A DNA stretch of 64,000 nt from NCBI GenBank assembly GCA_002215645.1, contig NGFI01000013.1, forward strand, positions 62,001 through 126,000, written 5' to 3'. The DNA is from Gemmatimonadetes bacterium 2013_60CM_65_52. Its GTDB lineage: Bacteria > Gemmatimonadota > Gemmatimonadetes > Gemmatimonadales > Gemmatimonadaceae. The notes beneath the pieces were generated by a model, which did not search any database, had not been told where the DNA came from, and saw only the letters and a program-made list of their open reading frames with translations. The translations under genes and the position numbers were made by a program. Positions 1 through 9,244 of this stretch are shown piece by piece; within the stretch, counting starts at the first letter, position 1; every line of letters starts with the position of its first letter.

Positions 1-1150
1 GATAGTGAATTCCTCCGAAGAGCCGAGACATGGCTTGCTCTTCGGCGATCCGGGTGAACTCCGCGCGCTCTTCGGGGAAGTAGTGCCCGAGTGCGGCGTC
101 GAATGCGCCGGCGCTGCACGCGTGGCCCGAGGGATACGACGGAAAGTTCGGCAGGCCGACGTTGTCAGCAAGCTTGAGGGTCGTGTCGGTCTGTGACGGT
201 CGGATCGTCCAGTAGTGATACTTGGCCTCGAAGCACACGATGACGGCATCCGACGCGCCGACGTTCATCACAGCGAGCACCCGCGCGGCGTCGGCGTCCG
301 ACGTGCGGTGGCGGAGAATCGCGGCGGATGCGGTCTCGTTCCACGGTGCCCACGGGTCCACGGCATTCCATTTTTGCGCGATCGCCGTCTGTTCAGACGT
401 CCGCTCCCGTGCGACCCGTTGCACCTCCTCGATTGCCGCCCGCCACGCGGGCGAACCGTACGCCGGAGGCGGTGCTGGACGGAACTGTGATGCCGAGTCG
501 ATCAACCATCCGCGTGCCTTCGCCAACATGATTCCTATCGGAGGGACGCCGGGTGCGCTGTACCACATTCCCGGTCCCGTGGGAACGGTGCCGTTCCAGG
601 GTGCAACGAGGTTCAGTGGTGGTGCCCAGGCGATCACGCCACGGGCGACGTCTTCTCCCAGACGCGTGCCGGCGCTTACCCGCTCCGCTCCGCGTGATCC
701 GCTTCGCGCCCGATCGATGTCGCGAGCCAGCTCTCGCGCAATCGAGGCGCGCACTGTGGAATCGGTGAACAGCTCGGTGAGCACGGTGGCTGACGCGCTG
801 GCAACGGCCACCTCGGGAGAGGCGGCGCGGTTGTCCCGCACGGCTTGCACCGCGGCGTACTGCGCGATGCTGAGAATCGTGTAGACCCGCATGAGGAACG
901 GCGGCGGGGTCCGCGCGAGTCGGCGGAGCGCGACGGTGTCGCCGGCCGCGGCGGTCCTGGCCGCACGTCGGCTCGCGGCATCTTCATCGACGAATCCAGG
1001 CACGAGCCGGTTCCAACGAATGGTGGCCGGGATGCTGTCTGCTGTGGCTCGCGGAGAGGCGGGCGCAGGCGAGACGTGCGCGCTGAGCATCGCGCGCGCC
1101 GGAAATCCGATGATTAGAGGGAGCACGAGCAGTCGAGTGGAAATTCGCAT
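1..1150 (-). CDS. Vanadium-dependent haloperoxidase / PAP2-superfamily secreted protein (3' end beyond window)
   Basis: Read on the minus strand from the ATG at 1150, the frame stays open to the window edge (about 383 codons visible). The N-terminus (MRISTRLLVLPLIIGFPARA) looks like a signal peptide, so the protein is probably exported. All three PAP2/vanadium-haloperoxidase motifs are visible near the end of the visible part: KYHYWTIRP (K-x6-RP) near residue 308, YPSGHA near 333, and SRLFGGIH (SR-x5-H) at the edge. These residues bind vanadate or phosphate in the family. Family members oxidise halides with peroxide or act as acid phosphatases; sequence alone does not separate these. The gene is cut at its C-terminus by the window boundary. 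Confidence 0.88.
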   Translation of the reverse strand, partial: MRISTRLLVLPLIIGFPARAMLSAHVSPAPASPRATADSIPATIRWNRLVPGFVDEDAASRRAARTAAAGDTVALRRLARTPPPFLMRVYTILSIAQYAAVQAVRDNRAASPEVAVASASATVLTELFTDSTVRASIARELARDIDRARSGSRGAERVSAGTRLGEDVARGVIAWAPPLNLVAPWNGTVPTGPGMWYSAPGVPPIGIMLAKARGWLIDSASQFRPAPPPAYGSPAWRAAIEEVQRVARERTSEQTAIAQKWNAVDPWAPWNETASAAILRHRTSDADAARVLAVMNVGASDAVIVCFEAKYHYWTIRPSQTDTTLKLADNVGLPNFPSYPSGHACSAGAFDAALGHYFPEERAEFTRIAEEQAMSRLFGGIHY

Positions 1151-1234
1151 GAGAGCCTCGGGGCGAGAAAGGGGTACCGGGAGGCCGCGACCGAGCCGTC
1201 GCGCGCCGCCATGCTCGCCACTACGACATGCGGT

Positions 1235-1254
1235 ATAACTTAGTTTCTAGTTAT
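1235..1254. promoter_or_regulatory. AT-rich inverted repeat upstream of the haloperoxidase-type gene
   Basis: ATAACT and AGTTAT form an inverted repeat with an 8-nt spacer in an unusually AT-rich patch within GC-rich DNA, 85 bases upstream of the haloperoxidase start. It could be a promoter or operator of that gene. No good -35/-10 pair is visible, so the role is a guess. Confidence 0.3.
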
Positions 1255-1300
1255 CAAAGGGTTTGTCCGCCGCTGAAGTCTCGACGCACGGGACACCAGG

Positions 1301-1999
1301 TCACCCCGGCAATCCCCTCACCCACTCGGCGCTCGTCGCAGCAATGTCCCGCATCACCTGCGCATCCGTCGTCCCCGACGACTTGAGCACATGGAAACTG
1401 TGGTCCGCCCCCTCGATCCACCGCATGTCCCACGGCGCCTTCACTGTCTTGAGCGCCTCCTTCATCAGCGCCGGCGTACAGAGTGGATCCCTCGTTCCGC
1501 TGAACGCGATCACCGGCATCGTGATTTGCGCCAAATGCGCATCACGCAGCTTCTCCGGCCGCCCCGCGGGATGCAGCGGATACGCCAAGAGCAGGAGTCC
1601 ATCCGCCGTGAACCCCTCAGCCGCCAGCATCGACGCCGCGCGGCCGCCGTACGACCGCCCGCCGATCACCAGCTTTTTTGGCGCGAATTCCCGACGCACA
1701 CGATCCACGACGGCGACCATCGCCTCCATTGCCTTGGGCATGGGATCAGGCCGCCCGCTCTTCTTCTCCGAGTACAAAAAGTTGAACCGCACGACCCCGA
1801 TTCCCTCCGCACGCAGCGCATTCGCCGTCGCGAGGACACCGCGGTCGGACATGTTGCCGCCAGCGCCGTGCGCGAAGACGAACAGCGCGACATCCTCACC
1901 GGACGTCGCAGACTCGTAGACGGCACTCGTCGTCTCCCGCCCGACGGTGACCTGGAGATGGACGCTGCGCGATGCGCTATCAGTTGGTTGGGATGACAT
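1301..1999 (-). CDS. KANL3/TEX30-like alpha/beta hydrolase
   Basis: A cytosolic-looking alpha/beta hydrolase of about 232 residues. The oxyanion region FAHGAGGN, a nucleophile elbow GRSYGG (GxSxG), an acid residue in GTRDPLCTP and a late histidine in GADHSF give a complete catalytic triad. The pattern matches the dienelactone-hydrolase-like KANL3/TEX30 group, whose substrate is unknown. The start chosen (MSSQPTDSAS, 1999) overlaps the stop of the upstream helicase by 20 bases, implying co-transcription. A longer frame begins at 2062 but would lie further inside the helicase. Confidence 0.85.
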   Translation of the reverse strand: MSSQPTDSASRSVHLQVTVGRETTSAVYESATSGEDVALFVFAHGAGGNMSDRGVLATANALRAEGIGVVRFNFLYSEKKSGRPDPMPKAMEAMVAVVDRVRREFAPKKLVIGGRSYGGRAASMLAAEGFTADGLLLLAYPLHPAGRPEKLRDAHLAQITMPVIAFSGTRDPLCTPALMKEALKTVKAPWDMRWIEGADHSFHVLKSSGTTDAQVMRDIAATSAEWVRGLPG

Positions 2000-4922
2000 C
2001 GAAGGTGACGGGAAGTTCCATTTCGTCCAGAAAGCGATGGCCGCGCGAAGGCTTGCCCGCACGATTCGTCACGTGGGTCATGACGAGCCGGTCCCTCGTG
2101 CGGGTCATGCCGACATAGAGGAGTCGCCGCGCCTCCTCGATCTCTTCCGGTGTGGGGCCATTCTTCGGCGACCCGCCGGGCAACTGCGCGTCCTCCACGC
2201 CGACGACGTACACACGCGAGAATTCGAGCCCCTTGGTGGAATGCAGCGTCAGCAGATTGACACGCGCCTCGTCCGGCTCGCTCCCCTCCCACTTCGATAG
2301 CATGGCGCGCTCGAGGAAAAGGGATATCTGCTCCGAGAGCGGCGCCTCGGGAATGTGCGAGATCATACGCTTCAACCGCCTCATGGCCACCGGATACCGC
2401 TCATCCGCACTCTTCTCGGCGCGAATCTTCAGCATCAGCTCGACGCCGCCGAGCGCAATGATGACCTCATCGGCCGATGGAAGGCTCTCGTCCTCCGCCT
2501 GCTCGTGCTCGTAGTACTCCAGACAATTGCTGTATCGGCCGAGCGCAAACGGCCGCGCGATGTCTCGAAAGAGCAGGGCCTCGGGGGACAGCTGCCGCTG
2601 GTCCGACAGCGCGAGCGCCACACCAAGATGATCGAGCAGATTGACGAGCGCGGTCTTCCGCGCACGCGTCAGTTTCTGTTCGTCGAGCTTGACGAACACC
2701 TGCGCAAGCGTTCGCGTGTCGTCCAGTGCGCGGTGCGAGGCACCAGGGTCGATGCCGAATTGCTCGGCGAGATGCACGAGTTTGCGGCTCGTGGGATATA
2801 GATCGCGCGCGAGCGGCAGCGTGTCGTACTTCGTAACGTCGAACGAAGCGCCCATCGCGCGCACGAGGCGTGACAGCACGGGAAAGTCGAAGTCGTATCC
2901 GTTGTGTGCGACGACCACGTCATTGCCGCAGAACGCTCTCACCTTGGGCCACACTTCAGCGAACGATGGTGCATCGGCGACGTCGGCGTCGCTGATATGA
3001 TGGATCTCGCTCGCCGTCGCAGGGATGCGGCGCGTCGGTTTCACGAGGAAGCTGAGCTCGTCCACCATTCGCCCATCGCGCACCCGCACCACCGCAATCT
3101 CGATCACCTCGGCACGCGCGCTGTCCTTGTCGGTGGTCTCGAGGTCCAGGGCGGTGAAATCCCCAAAGCGAGCGCCTACGTCGCCGATCTCGACGAGCTG
3201 CGCTGCCTTGAAGACGCCAAGCGCGATACCCACGGAGGGCGCATCGTCGGCACTCAGGAGCTCGGCGTCAGCCGGCTGCTCGCCGCCCAGGTAGACACGG
3301 CCGATTCCGACTCCGCTCAGAATCCCCTTGAGGGCGATCTCGACGCCACCCATGCGCGGAATCCAGATCGCGCCACCGCGGTTGCGAATCGCCCGCAAAC
3401 GATTCGCGAGCGTCACGACGTCGGGAAGACCGGCGGGATCCGTGAGCTCATCATGCCGCTCGTCGAGAACGGACCGAAGTCTGCCGACGCGCCGGGACAG
3501 GAGATCCTGCACGAGAGCCGCAATGCCGGAGTGACACTTGCCGAGCGCGGCAAGATTCCGGAAATCGTAGAGCGAGCGGCGGATGTGTCGCCCGCGCGCG
3601 TCCGCCTTCGGCAGTGCCTTTGCCCGCTGGCTGAGATGGCGGAGCAGGTCGGCATTCGCCGATTGAGCCTGCGCCCGCTCCTCGTCGAAAAGTGCCTTTG
3701 GGAGAACGAGACGAAAGAAGTCGTCGCGATAGATGTCGTTCGCCGGATTCACGATGACGCGAAGTGCCGCGACGACGTGCGCGATGACCGGATCATCCGT
3801 GAGTGCGCGCCCCTGCGCGAGACGGCACGGGATGCCCGCGTTGAGAAACGCCGTCTCGAGATCGTGGCCCATCTTGTTCGTGCGGTACAGGAGCGCGACG
3901 TCGCCCCACCGGTGGCGAAAGGCATCGCGATCGCGGCGGACGTCGTCCACGATCCAGGTGGACTCGGTCTCGTCGCTCTCGAACGCCTTCACTGCCACAG
4001 CAAATGGCGACTCACGGTCCGTCAGTGGCGTGACCCGGTTCTCGAAGATGGCCGGGTTGATGGCCACGAGCTTGCGCGCCAACGCAAACACGTCACGAGG
4101 ACACCGATGATTCTCCTCGAGATGCACGATGTTCTTCCCGATCTCGAAGTCGTTGACGAAGGTCCGGAATACGCCCGGATCCGCACCCGCCCACGAATAG
4201 ATCGATTGCTCGTCGTCGCCAACGGCGAAGACGCGGCGATGCTCCCTCGCGAGCGCCCGGATGACGCGATACTGCACCGGATTGAGGTCCTGGAACTCGT
4301 CCACGAGCAGCACATCCCACCGTGCACGAATCGGCGCCGCGGCCGGCAGCTCCAGCAGGTCGGCCGCGCGCATTACGAGCATGTCGTAGTCGAGTACCCG
4401 CTGCCGCGCGAGAAACTTCTCGTATGAGTGAAACAGCGGAATGTCGTTCGGATGGAGCGGAACGCCGCGAAACCGCTGCGCCGAGAATCGCGTGAGGGTG
4501 TTGCGGCACCATTCCGCCTTGACCTTCAGTCTCCGCAGGACCGCGACCTGATACTCCTCGTCCGCGATGCCGAAGCCGGACTCCACGCCGACCAGTGTGC
4601 CGGCCTCGCGCAGCACCTCCGCGCAGAAAGCGTGAATCGTGCCGCGCCGTATGCGCTCCGCCGCGTCGCCGAGCCGTGACTCGAGGCGATGCGAGATCTC
4701 ACCTGCTGCCTTGTTGGTGAACGTGAAGGCGCAGATCCGCGCCGGCGCGAACCCCTTTACCTCGATCAGGTAGCGGATGCGCTCGATCAGGCAGAACGTC
4801 TTGCCGGCACCGGGCCCAGCCAGCACCAGAAGCGAGCGCGCCTCCGCCTCGATCGCCTCGCGCTGTGAGGCCGAGGGCGTGACGTCGCTGGACGCGAAGG
4901 CCGTGGCCGTGACAGGCATCAC
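1980..4922 (-). CDS. UvrD/PcrA-type superfamily 1 helicase with an internal DnaQ-like 3'-5' exonuclease domain
   Basis: This is a 980-residue SF1A DNA helicase. Walker A GPGAGKT lies near residue 36, followed by FTFTNKAAGE, the DExx box LLVDEFQDLNP, GDDEQSIYSWAGA and ENHRCP. Motifs V/VI appear late as LHSTKGLEF (near 890) and RRLLYVGMTRTRD. Between the helicase halves, around residues 585-740, sits a DEDDh exonuclease: DLETT, then AHNGYDFDFPVL, then HRALDDTRT. UvrD proteins are usually 650-780 residues and lack this insert. The protein should unwind and trim DNA ends in repair or replication restart. It is followed at once by the alpha/beta hydrolase gene and transcribed away from the alarmone hydrolase. 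Confidence 0.93.
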   Translation of the reverse strand: MMPVTATAFASSDVTPSASQREAIEAEARSLLVLAGPGAGKTFCLIERIRYLIEVKGFAPARICAFTFTNKAAGEISHRLESRLGDAAERIRRGTIHAFCAEVLREAGTLVGVESGFGIADEEYQVAVLRRLKVKAEWCRNTLTRFSAQRFRGVPLHPNDIPLFHSYEKFLARQRVLDYDMLVMRAADLLELPAAAPIRARWDVLLVDEFQDLNPVQYRVIRALAREHRRVFAVGDDEQSIYSWAGADPGVFRTFVNDFEIGKNIVHLEENHRCPRDVFALARKLVAINPAIFENRVTPLTDRESPFAVAVKAFESDETESTWIVDDVRRDRDAFRHRWGDVALLYRTNKMGHDLETAFLNAGIPCRLAQGRALTDDPVIAHVVAALRVIVNPANDIYRDDFFRLVLPKALFDEERAQAQSANADLLRHLSQRAKALPKADARGRHIRRSLYDFRNLAALGKCHSGIAALVQDLLSRRVGRLRSVLDERHDELTDPAGLPDVVTLANRLRAIRNRGGAIWIPRMGGVEIALKGILSGVGIGRVYLGGEQPADAELLSADDAPSVGIALGVFKAAQLVEIGDVGARFGDFTALDLETTDKDSARAEVIEIAVVRVRDGRMVDELSFLVKPTRRIPATASEIHHISDADVADAPSFAEVWPKVRAFCGNDVVVAHNGYDFDFPVLSRLVRAMGASFDVTKYDTLPLARDLYPTSRKLVHLAEQFGIDPGASHRALDDTRTLAQVFVKLDEQKLTRARKTALVNLLDHLGVALALSDQRQLSPEALLFRDIARPFALGRYSNCLEYYEHEQAEDESLPSADEVIIALGGVELMLKIRAEKSADERYPVAMRRLKRMISHIPEAPLSEQISLFLERAMLSKWEGSEPDEARVNLLTLHSTKGLEFSRVYVVGVEDAQLPGGSPKNGPTPEEIEEARRLLYVGMTRTRDRLVMTHVTNRAGKPSRGHRFLDEMELPVTFDVIPTN

Positions 4923-5010
4923 CTGAAATATGGCCGGCGTCCGGAACGTTGCCTAGCACGTAACTCGCGATCAGGCGCGCACGCCGCCATAATTTCCCGG
5001 ATGATCGCCA

Positions 5011-5559
5011 ATGGATAGAGAGAGTATGGACGAACGATTCTTCAAGGCACTCCAGTTCGCGGCGCGGCGGCATACGTCCCAGCGCCGTAAAGGCGGAAAA
5101 GACGTTCCCTACATCAATCATCCCATCGACGTTGCGACACAGCTCGTTACGGTCGGCGGCATCTCCGACCCCGCAGTGCTGGCAGCCGCGCTGCTTCACG
5201 ACACGGTCGAGGACACGGACACGACGCCGCAGGAGCTGGAGCACGAGTTTGGCGCCGATGTTGCCGCCCTCGTCGCGGAGGTGACGGACGACGATTCCCT
5301 CACGAGCGCCGAGCGCAAGCTGAAGCAGGAAGTCGAAGCGCCCACCAAATCTCCGCGTGCCAAGCTCATCAGACTCGCCGACAAGACCTGCAACGTGCGC
5401 GACATCACAAACCACCCGCCGCCCAGTTGGTCGATCGAGCGCCGCAGGGCATACTTCGATTGGGCAGGGCGGGTGGTCGCCGCCCTGGGGCGCGTACACC
5501 CCGCGCTCGAGAAGGACTTCGCCGAAGCGCTCGCGAGGGCAAAGCAGTCCGTGGCCTGA
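5011..5559 (+). CDS. MESH1-like HD-domain small alarmone hydrolase
   Basis: A 182-residue single HD domain related to the hydrolase half of RelA/SpoT. The metal-binding histidine in INHPIDVA, the HD pair in LLHDTVEDTD, and the later ADKTCNVRDI motif are all present. No synthetase or TGS/ACT domains follow, so it matches free-standing (p)ppGpp 3'-pyrophosphohydrolases of the MESH1/SAH type. An alternative start at 5026 (MDERFFKAL) has a closer purine-rich GAGAGAG upstream and may be the true one. It is transcribed divergently from the helicase gene and does not overlap the next operon. Confidence 0.88.
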   Translation: MDRESMDERFFKALQFAARRHTSQRRKGGKDVPYINHPIDVATQLVTVGGISDPAVLAAALLHDTVEDTDTTPQELEHEFGADVAALVAEVTDDDSLTSAERKLKQEVEAPTKSPRAKLIRLADKTCNVRDITNHPPPSWSIERRRAYFDWAGRVVAALGRVHPALEKDFAEALARAKQSVA

Positions 5560-5624
5560 CCAGCGACTTGCGCCGTCTGTCTCCCGACGGCAACATCAGA
5601 TGACCCGCCCGAAGCCGCCCTGAC

Positions 5625-7436
5625 ATGGCCGTCTACACCGATACAAGCGCCCCGCGCCACTACCATAAAGTGGTGGACTGCCAGTACGCCTGTCCGGCAC
5701 ACACCAACGTGCCGGAGTACCTGCGGCTCATCGCGCAGGGGCGGTTCACGGAGTCCTACCTCCTCAACCGGGAATCCAACGTCTTCCCGGGCATACTCGG
5801 CCGTACCTGCGACCGTCCCTGCGAACCAGCGTGCCGCCGCAGCCGAGTCGACGGAAAGCCCGTCGCCATTTGCCGGCTCAAGCGCGTCGCAGCGGACAAC
5901 CGGGACGACGTCACACCCTTTCTTCCGCAGGCACCGTCCGAGAAGAATGGCAAGCGCATCGCGCTGATCGGCGCGGGCCCGGCGTCGCTCACGGTGGCCA
6001 ACGATCTCCTGCCACTCGGCTACGAGGTCGTGATCTACGAGAGGCACGCACGGGCGGGAGGACTGATGCGGGTCAACATCCCTGCGTTCCGTCTGCCCGC
6101 CAGCGTGCTCGATGAGGAGTGCAACTACATCATCGACATGGGCGCGGAGATGCGGTACGACACGCCCGTCACGAGCCTCAAGGCCGTGCTCGACGAGGGC
6201 TACGATGCGGTCTTCGTCGGCAGCGGAGCCCCGAAGGGAAAGGAGCTCGATCTGCCCGGCCGCTGGGACGACGGCGCCAGAGAGCACATCCACATCGGCA
6301 TCGAATGGCTCGGCTCGGTGCACTTCGGCCATATCGAGAAGATCGCGCCGCGCGTGCTCGTCATCGGCGTCGGCAACACGGCAATGGACTGTTGCAGGAC
6401 GTCGCGCCGTCTCGGTGGCGTGGACACGAAAGTCGTCGCACGGCGGTCGCGTCCATACTTCAAGGCGTCGCCCTGGGAGCTCGAGGACGCCGGGGAAGAA
6501 GGCATTGAGATCCTCGAGAATCACGCGCCGAAACGTTTCGTCGTCGAGGAGGGAAGGCTGGTCGGCATGGAGTTCGAGCGGCTCGAGTGGACCGACTCCA
6601 ACGGCAAGCAGAAGAGCCGCGTGACCGACACCGTCGTCGTCCCATGCGACGACGTGATCCTCGCCATCGGCCAGGACAATGCGTTTCCCTGGATCGAGCG
6701 AGACATCGGCATCGCGTTCGATGCGCACGACATGCCGGTCATAGACCGCACCACGTTCGAGTCCACGCGCACCGGAGTCTTTTTCGGCGGCGACGCAGCA
6801 TGGGGCCCGCAGAACATCATCTGGGCCGTCGAGCACGGGCACCAGGCAGCGATCTCCATTCACCGGCACTGCGAGGGACTCCCCGTCGGCGAGCGTCCCG
6901 CCGAAGGGATGAATCTCCTCAGCACCAAGATGGGGATGCATTCCTGGGCCTACTCCAACGACTTCAATCCCTCGCCGCGCTCGGCCATGCAGCACGCCGA
7001 ACTGGTCCAGCGATTCGCTGCCCTGAGCGCCGAGGTGGAGCTTGGCTTCACGCCGGAACAGACGGCCACGGAAGTCGAGCGCTGCCTCAACTGCGACATC
7101 GAGACGCACTTCGAGGCGACGCTGTGCATCGAGTGCGACGCCTGCGTCGATGTCTGCCCGGTCAGTTGTCTTACCATCACTCCCGCCGCACCGGAGATGG
7201 ACCTGCGGCAACTCCTCTCGGCTCCAGCGGAGAACCTTTCGCAGGATCTCTTCGTGTCGAACACGCTGCCACAGACCAGACGCGTCATGGTGAAGGACGA
7301 GGACATCTGCCTCCACTGCGGCCTGTGCGCCGAGCGGTGTCCGACGGCGGCATGGGACATGAAGAAGTTCGAGCTGGTGCTCCCGTACGCGAGCAGCGCG
7401 TCGGGCGCGCCGGATCTTCACGCGGTAAACGCATGA
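5625..7436 (+). CDS. GltD-like FAD/NAD(P)-dependent oxidoreductase with C-terminal 2x[4Fe-4S] ferredoxin domain
   Basis: A 603-residue flavoprotein resembling the glutamate synthase small subunit. The N-terminal cysteine region (CQYACPAH, later TCDRPCEPAC) binds Fe-S clusters. An FAD Rossmann motif ALIGAGPASL near residue 110 is followed by a second dinucleotide motif VLVIGVGNTAMD near 245. The C-terminus adds two ferredoxin motifs, CIECDACVDVCP and CLHCGLCAERCP. Its stop overlaps the start of the 2-oxoacid oxidoreductase alpha gene (ATGA). It probably carries electrons between that enzyme and NAD(P)H, in place of a soluble ferredoxin. True glutamate synthase function is unlikely because no large subunit is adjacent. 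Confidence 0.9.
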   Translation: MAVYTDTSAPRHYHKVVDCQYACPAHTNVPEYLRLIAQGRFTESYLLNRESNVFPGILGRTCDRPCEPACRRSRVDGKPVAICRLKRVAADNRDDVTPFLPQAPSEKNGKRIALIGAGPASLTVANDLLPLGYEVVIYERHARAGGLMRVNIPAFRLPASVLDEECNYIIDMGAEMRYDTPVTSLKAVLDEGYDAVFVGSGAPKGKELDLPGRWDDGAREHIHIGIEWLGSVHFGHIEKIAPRVLVIGVGNTAMDCCRTSRRLGGVDTKVVARRSRPYFKASPWELEDAGEEGIEILENHAPKRFVVEEGRLVGMEFERLEWTDSNGKQKSRVTDTVVVPCDDVILAIGQDNAFPWIERDIGIAFDAHDMPVIDRTTFESTRTGVFFGGDAAWGPQNIIWAVEHGHQAAISIHRHCEGLPVGERPAEGMNLLSTKMGMHSWAYSNDFNPSPRSAMQHAELVQRFAALSAEVELGFTPEQTATEVERCLNCDIETHFEATLCIECDACVDVCPVSCLTITPAAPEMDLRQLLSAPAENLSQDLFVSNTLPQTRRVMVKDEDICLHCGLCAERCPTAAWDMKKFELVLPYASSASGAPDLHAVNA

Positions 7437-9244
7437 GCGGCGTCAACGACTTTGCCTTCCGCATGGCCACGGTCAACGGCACCGGATCGGCCAGCGCGAA
7501 CAGTCTGCTCATGCAGGCCATCTTCCGGATGGGCGTGCCCGTCACCGGCAAGAATCTTTTTCCGTCGAACATCCAGGGGTTGCCCACCTTCTACGAGATT
7601 CGCGTCAGCAAGGACGGCTACACGGCGCGTCCGCATGAGGTGGATCTCGTCGTGGCACTCAATCCCGCCACGTACGCGAAGGACGTCGCGACGGTGCGTC
7701 CTGGCGGCTATCTCGTGTATGACTCGACCTGGCCGCTCGAGCCCGAGCTCGTGCGCGAGGGCATCACGATTCTCGGCGTTCCGTTCGGCCGGATCTGCCA
7801 GGAGCATTTCCAGGGCGACCGCAATCGGACGCTGCTCCGGAACATCGTCTACGCCGGTACGCTTGCCGCGCTGCTGGGCATCGACATGGACATCGTCAGC
7901 GCGATGCTCGTGGAGAAATTCTCGAAGAAGAAATCACTGCTCGACTCCAACCATCTCGCCATCAGGCTTGGCGCCGAGTACGCGCGGGACCACTACGACT
8001 GTCCGCTGCCGTTCCATCTCGAGGCGATGGACGCCACGCGCGATTCCATCATCATCGACGGAAACTCCGCGGCGGCGCTCGGTGCTGTATACGCCGGAGC
8101 TACCGTGGGCGCGTGGTATCCGATCACGCCGTCCACGTCACTGATGGAGGCGTTCGGGACGTTTTGCAAGAAATTCAGGACGGACACCGAAACCGGGCTC
8201 GCGAAGTACTGCATCCTTCAGGCTGAGGATGAGTTGGCCGCCGCGGGAATCGCGATCGGAGCGGGATGGGCCGGCGCGCGCGCATTCACGAACACGAGCG
8301 GGCCCGGCATCTCGCTGATGCAGGAGTTCATCGGTCTCGCGTACTACACCGAAGTGCCAGCGGTCTTCTTCGACATCCAGCGCGCTGGCCCCAGCACGGG
8401 CATGCCTACGCGGACACAGCAGGCCGACCTGCTGTCGCTCGCCTACGCCTCGCACGGCGACACGAAGCACATCATCATCTTTCCGAGCAATCCGGAGGAG
8501 GCGTTCTATCTCACGGTCGAGGCCTTCGATCTCGCCGATCGGTTTCAGACGCCCGTGTTCGTGGCGAGCGATCTCGACATCGGAATGAACGACTGGATGT
8601 GCAAGCGTCTTCAGTGGGACGACAACTATCGTCCCGACCGGGGCAAGGTTCTCAGCGCGGAAGAGCTGGAGGAGGTGCAGCGCTTTTACCGCTACGTCGA
8701 CACGGACGGCGACGGCATTGCGGCGCGCACCCTGCCTGGCAAATCGTCCAAGGGTGCGTACTTCGTGCGTGGATCCGGGCACGACAAGTTCGGGCAGTAC
8801 ACCGAAGACTCGGATGCGTATCAGGAAGTCGTCGATCGGCTCGCGCGCAAGTTCGAGCGGGTGAAGGAGGCCGTACCGGCGCCAATCGTGATGCAAGCCT
8901 CGACCCGCGGCGGGTCGGCGCCCATCGGAATCGTCTCCATCGGCGGTTGCGATGCGGCGATTCGCGAAGCGGCCGCTCGGCTTCAGGACGTCGGCGTCGC
9001 CGTGGACTACATGCGACTTCGCGCGTTTCCGTTTGGCGCATCGGTGCGGACCTTTCTCGATGCACACGAGGTCACGTTCGTCGTCGAACAGAACCGCGAC
9101 GCACAGCTTCGGACGCTGCTCGCCGCCGAGACGGGCAAGCCGAGGGACGAGATGATTCCGATTCTCGATTACGGGGGCTTGCCGCTCACAGCGCACACGG
9201 TGATGCAGGGCGTTCTAACGCGGGCGGAGGCGCACGCGGTATGA
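7433..9244 (+). CDS. korA: 2-oxoacid:ferredoxin oxidoreductase alpha subunit (gamma-alpha fusion)
   Basis: A 603-residue protein whose first 190 residues are the gamma (POR gamma-type) domain and whose remainder is the pyrimidine-binding alpha domain, with YPITPSTSLMEAF near residue 230 and a following TNTSGPGISLMQEF segment. This fused arrangement is typical of 2-oxoglutarate or generic 2-oxoacid:acceptor oxidoreductases. The enzyme decarboxylates a 2-oxoacid to acyl-CoA with reduction of ferredoxin and can run in reverse. The start is fixed by the ATGA overlap with the flavoprotein gene, and its end overlaps korB in the same way. Substrate choice (2-oxoglutarate versus pyruvate or branched-chain oxoacids) cannot be read directly. 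Confidence 0.92.
   Translation: MSGVNDFAFRMATVNGTGSASANSLLMQAIFRMGVPVTGKNLFPSNIQGLPTFYEIRVSKDGYTARPHEVDLVVALNPATYAKDVATVRPGGYLVYDSTWPLEPELVREGITILGVPFGRICQEHFQGDRNRTLLRNIVYAGTLAALLGIDMDIVSAMLVEKFSKKKSLLDSNHLAIRLGAEYARDHYDCPLPFHLEAMDATRDSIIIDGNSAAALGAVYAGATVGAWYPITPSTSLMEAFGTFCKKFRTDTETGLAKYCILQAEDELAAAGIAIGAGWAGARAFTNTSGPGISLMQEFIGLAYYTEVPAVFFDIQRAGPSTGMPTRTQQADLLSLAYASHGDTKHIIIFPSNPEEAFYLTVEAFDLADRFQTPVFVASDLDIGMNDWMCKRLQWDDNYRPDRGKVLSAEELEEVQRFYRYVDTDGDGIAARTLPGKSSKGAYFVRGSGHDKFGQYTEDSDAYQEVVDRLARKFERVKEAVPAPIVMQASTRGGSAPIGIVSIGGCDAAIREAAARLQDVGVAVDYMRLRAFPFGASVRTFLDAHEVTFVVEQNRDAQLRTLLAAETGKPRDEMIPILDYGGLPLTAHTVMQGVLTRAEAHAV

Noticed and set aside
222-884. Plus-strand frame of 220 codons
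   Set aside because: It is the antisense shadow of the haloperoxidase-type gene, which has all family motifs on the minus strand.
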